In this document: one piece after another, positions 62,104 through 64,000 of the stretch
Layout: every line of letters begins with the position of its first letter
How positions within the stretch are numbered: the first letter of the stretch is position 1
Origin: Diadema setosum
Taxonomy: Eukaryota; Echinodermata; Echinoidea; Diadematoida; Diadematidae
Direction: 5' to 3'
Assembly (NCBI RefSeq): GCF_964275005.1
Contig: NC_092690.1
Coordinates: 6,603,836 to 6,667,835, forward strand
Length of the DNA stretch: 64,000 nt
Translations under genes and position numbers: made by a program
The notes under the pieces: model-generated
The model's input: the letters and a program-made list of their open reading frames with translations, nothing else
Told to the model about the DNA's origin: nothing
The model's database searches: none

Positions 62104-63651
62104 AATAAAAAAACGAAGAATACGTTCACAGACGTTTGAATGCTTGCAAGGCAAAAGCTAACAAAACAAACAAACACAAATAAACTCAACCATGAAGAGC
62201 TCACTGTTTTTCAACATATTTATCTATCTCTTGTCTGCATGGTTATATCAAGCTTTCATTCTCAATATCTGACATTGATGTGAATACGATAATAACACTG
62301 CGGTCGTTTTTACCTGTAGAATGTTTCCCAATATTGATGCTACGTACGTAAGTGCCATGCAGAGAGCTCCGTATACCACAGCTATAAAAAAAAAAAATGA
62401 AAGAAACAAAGTAATTAGACAATTTACCCAAACTGACGTGTAATCGTGCAATAATGTAATGTGAGTCACTCTCCAAGATATCAGAATTATTATCGTCACA
62501 TAATTAACTCATTCATCACGTTCATGGAGCAAGAGTGTTGTTTGGCCATACTGCATCCACTTCTTGTTTGATGGATGTGACTAATTGTTACTGACTGGTA
62601 AAAGGTAAACATCGTAATTTCTGGCGTTTTCAGAGAAATTCATGCACATTATAGTAATTTCGTTTTCACCACCACGAGCTAAATATGTGGGTATTTTGTT
62701 TGCTTGAAATCTTGTGTTTGTTTGCTTTTGCAAATAAGGAAGTGAACATGTTTATCACTTATGGGCCTACAAATAAAGTTGAATGTGATTTGCTTTTGTA
62801 TTGTAAAGATTAAGTTAATTTCTTTTTTTATTCTGTAAGACGGAGTTGTTGTTTTTTGTTGTTGATTTACTTTCTCTTCTGAACTCTTGTGGAAGTAGTT
62901 TCTTATTAATAGCAACATAAATATTCTAAGAATAATTCGTGACCTCATTTCTTCTTCACGATACTTAATGATGAAGAAACGAGGTAGTTAAGTCCTAACA
63001 CATGTAAATACATATTATTTTCTTTCTTTCAGCGAGCCGCAGTGAGTAACGAACAACGCTATAACGAATAGTAAGGAAGAGCGATTTGCATGCAGGCTCA
63101 CCGACAACCTTGTTAACAATGCTGTACGTTCTCGGCGACATGTTCGGGAACAGCTTCTTAATCACATCTTCAGAAGTGACAGCCGTCAGGGCGTTCAATC
63201 CCGATGACACGGTACTAACGTGTATAGATAAAAATATACAAAAATATACAAACAGAAAATAAATGAGTATATTCTATTCAGCATTGATAGCTATAGACAC
63301 TCTTTACTGATGAATTGATAAATTGCACCTCAATGAAGATACATGTAGTGGATTTTGAACGTCTCGGATTGTATATAATAAATCTATATTGTAAATAAAT
63401 AAGCAAATGTGCAAATAAATAAATACAGAAATAAATACACAAAAACCTACAAAAAAAATAGGACATAATTTACGATTTCAGAATACTTTCAACATTACAG
63501 GCATGGATATGAATTATAATCATTGATGGCATAATCATAATCTTGCACAGTAAGAAACCCACCTCAATGCGGCGCTCACTACTCCAGCCGTGAAGAGACC
63601 GGAAAGTCCCGGCGTGCTGCCGTACAAATCCACCACCATGAACGGAACCAG
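56427..63651 (-). CDS. SLC5-family sodium-coupled monocarboxylate-type transporter (3' nine exons)
   Basis: Nine phase-consistent GT-AG exons on the minus strand: 63563-63651, 63102-63214, 62314-62381, 61502-61588, 60176-60423, 58447-58562, 57724-57854, 57135-57191 and 56427-56504 (stop TGA). They encode 328 residues. The 5' half lies beyond the window. [20 protein letters not shown] followed by [15 protein letters not shown] is the SLC5 signature and matches SLC5A8/A12 best, with NIS and SMVT close. Visible membrane segments are [51 protein letters not shown] and [15 protein letters not shown]. Between the last two is a long outer loop, Met/Thr-rich, with an NTT glycosylation sequon (residue 166 of the visible part). 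The C-terminus ETKV fits a class I PDZ ligand, as in human SMCT1 (TRL). Na+-coupled uptake of small monocarboxylates at the plasma membrane is inferred. The exact paralogue is not decided. Confidence 0.93.
56636..56722. repeat. TA microsatellites in the last SLC5 introns
   Basis: Two (TA)n tracts (56636-56665 and 56699-56721). A (TC)n tract follows at 56934-56963. Confidence 0.9.
57958..58165. repeat. TATAGCGGCCAC repeat with C/A homopolymers
   Basis: Repeated words of the type ctatagcggccacct and tatagcggtcattgaaaa occur three times, then a run of about 17 C and about 23 A. It resembles one half of a common dispersed invertebrate repeat. Intronic. Confidence 0.6.
59262..59345 (+). mobile_element. 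retroposon 3' tail
   Basis: gttatgtatatcgccttgt, then aaaataataaaatcacttg, then (AATTG)n: the form of a LINE/SINE 3' end with a pentamer tail. No upstream coding part could be identified. Intronic. Confidence 0.4.
59499..59894 (+). mobile_element. CGAACCTTCGGAATAA array element, copy 3
   Basis: It starts GGTTACAGCTCGTTATTC and ends AACGAACAGCACCCC, the longest copy at 396 bp. Flanks tatattct (59491-59498) and tatgttct (59895-59902) agree at 7 of 8 bases, a possible 8-bp target duplication. It lies in an SLC5 intron. Confidence 0.85.
60527..60770 (+). mobile_element. GGCCGGCGGA-headed repeat, copy 2
   Basis: It starts acatggccggcggagccgtg, then ggtgtcatcactttgggccc, cacattttttaacccggaagt and gatcttgaagtgtgag. 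These match the minus strand of 37386-37765. It ends in a T run of 22 (60743-60764). Class unknown; intronic. Confidence 0.55.
60925..60970. repeat. long A homopolymer
   Basis: About 46 consecutive A. Its length is likely unreliable in an assembly. Confidence 0.95.
61239..61493. mobile_element. GAGTGA palindromic MITE, copy 2, on an SLC5 splice donor
   Basis: It starts CTCTCTAAAAACAATCGAG and ends GAATTTTTTTAGAGAG: 255 bp, same palindrome as copy 1. It is flanked by a perfect 7-bp duplication TTTCTTA (61232-61238 and 61494-61500). The right duplication contains the T of the GT donor (61500-61501) of the exon ending at 61502. Confidence 0.92.
62072..62103. repeat. A run and GA microsatellite
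   Basis: A short A run followed by (AG)n in an SLC5 intron. Confidence 0.9.
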
Positions 63652-63966
63652 CTGCAACAGAAGAATAAAAAAAAAAGAAGAAAGAAACAATGAATAATTT
63701 TTGCTTAAGATTACTAGACATTCCAACTATAGACTCTTGAAACATCATGAAATAGACTCTGTGAAGCGAATACAATTGACTTATCTGTTTAGTGTGTAAA
63801 AAAATACACCAAAAAAGAAAGAAAGAAAAGAGAATGAATTTTTCACACGGAGTTATTGTAGGGTTGCACCACTTTCAATAACCGTTATGCCTCAGAAGGG
63901 GATCCAATTAAGAGGATGTGTTGCACCACATACCTCAACGATGATTAATATTCTTTCCTCCTTTCT

Positions 63967-63998
<32 letters not shown>

Positions 63999-64000
63999 TC
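63652..64000. other. SLC5 intron to window edge with CTTT microsatellite
   Basis: No further exon recognised. 63960-64000 is (CTTT)n running off the window. Confidence 0.6.

Noticed and set aside
63470-63562. Open frame continuing past the SLC5 exon donor
   Set aside because: The family alignment and the phase of the next exon place the exon end at 63563; the rest is intron.

Overview
The window is animal nuclear DNA, most likely from a marine invertebrate deuterostome, and an echinoderm is my best guess. Genes are split into short phase-consistent exons with GT-AG introns. Microsatellites and palindromic (foldback) DNA elements are dense, and the non-coding DNA is AT-rich with many AGGCCTA-type words. 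The species call is inference from protein similarity and repeat style; no rRNA or mitochondrial marker is present.

Three protein-coding genes can be read exon by exon. (1) 8889-14950, plus strand: a complete four-exon gene for the catalytic alpha subunit of the platelet-activating factor acetylhydrolase 1B complex (217 aa, catalytic Ser/Asp/His all present), followed by an apparently long AT-rich 3' UTR. (2) 43019-46906, minus strand: a small five-exon gene for a protein with an N-terminal RIIa (PKA-RII-like docking/dimerisation) domain, close to sperm protein SP17/CABYR, with an acidic Pro/Ala/Glu-rich tail. Its last exon seems to change frame. (3) 56427 to past the right edge, minus strand: the last nine exons (328 aa) of an SLC5-family sodium-coupled transporter closest to SLC5A8/SLC5A12 (SMCT), ending in a PDZ-type tail.

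Everything else is repeat or unassigned spacer. At 6.5-8.3 kb a decayed jockey-superfamily (L2/CR1-like) LINE sits inside a GGTGT/ACACC-rich element. From 15 to 42 kb there is no convincing gene, only a mosaic of foldback elements, miniature inverted-repeat elements, tRNA-derived SINEs, tandem duplications and microsatellites. Several families recur: two GAGTGA palindromic MITEs (51.8 and 61.2 kb), three arrays of a CGAACCTTCGGAATAA unit (39.1, 53.4, 59.5 kb), three GGGCCCGTTTYATAAA-ended MITEs (21.6, 23.8, 37.9 kb), two SINEs (13.0, 34.5 kb) and two copies of a 660-700 bp TGTGACC-ended element (10.8, 13.3 kb).

The most interesting signals are where repeats touch genes. A MITE inserted on the splice donor of an SLC5 exon, and its target duplication kept the donor intact. 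A roughly 358 bp inverted repeat starts about 34 nt after the SLC5 stop codon. Two inverted copies of one element flank PAFAH1B exon 3. The three genes are not an operon and have no evident functional link. No new multi-gene system was found.
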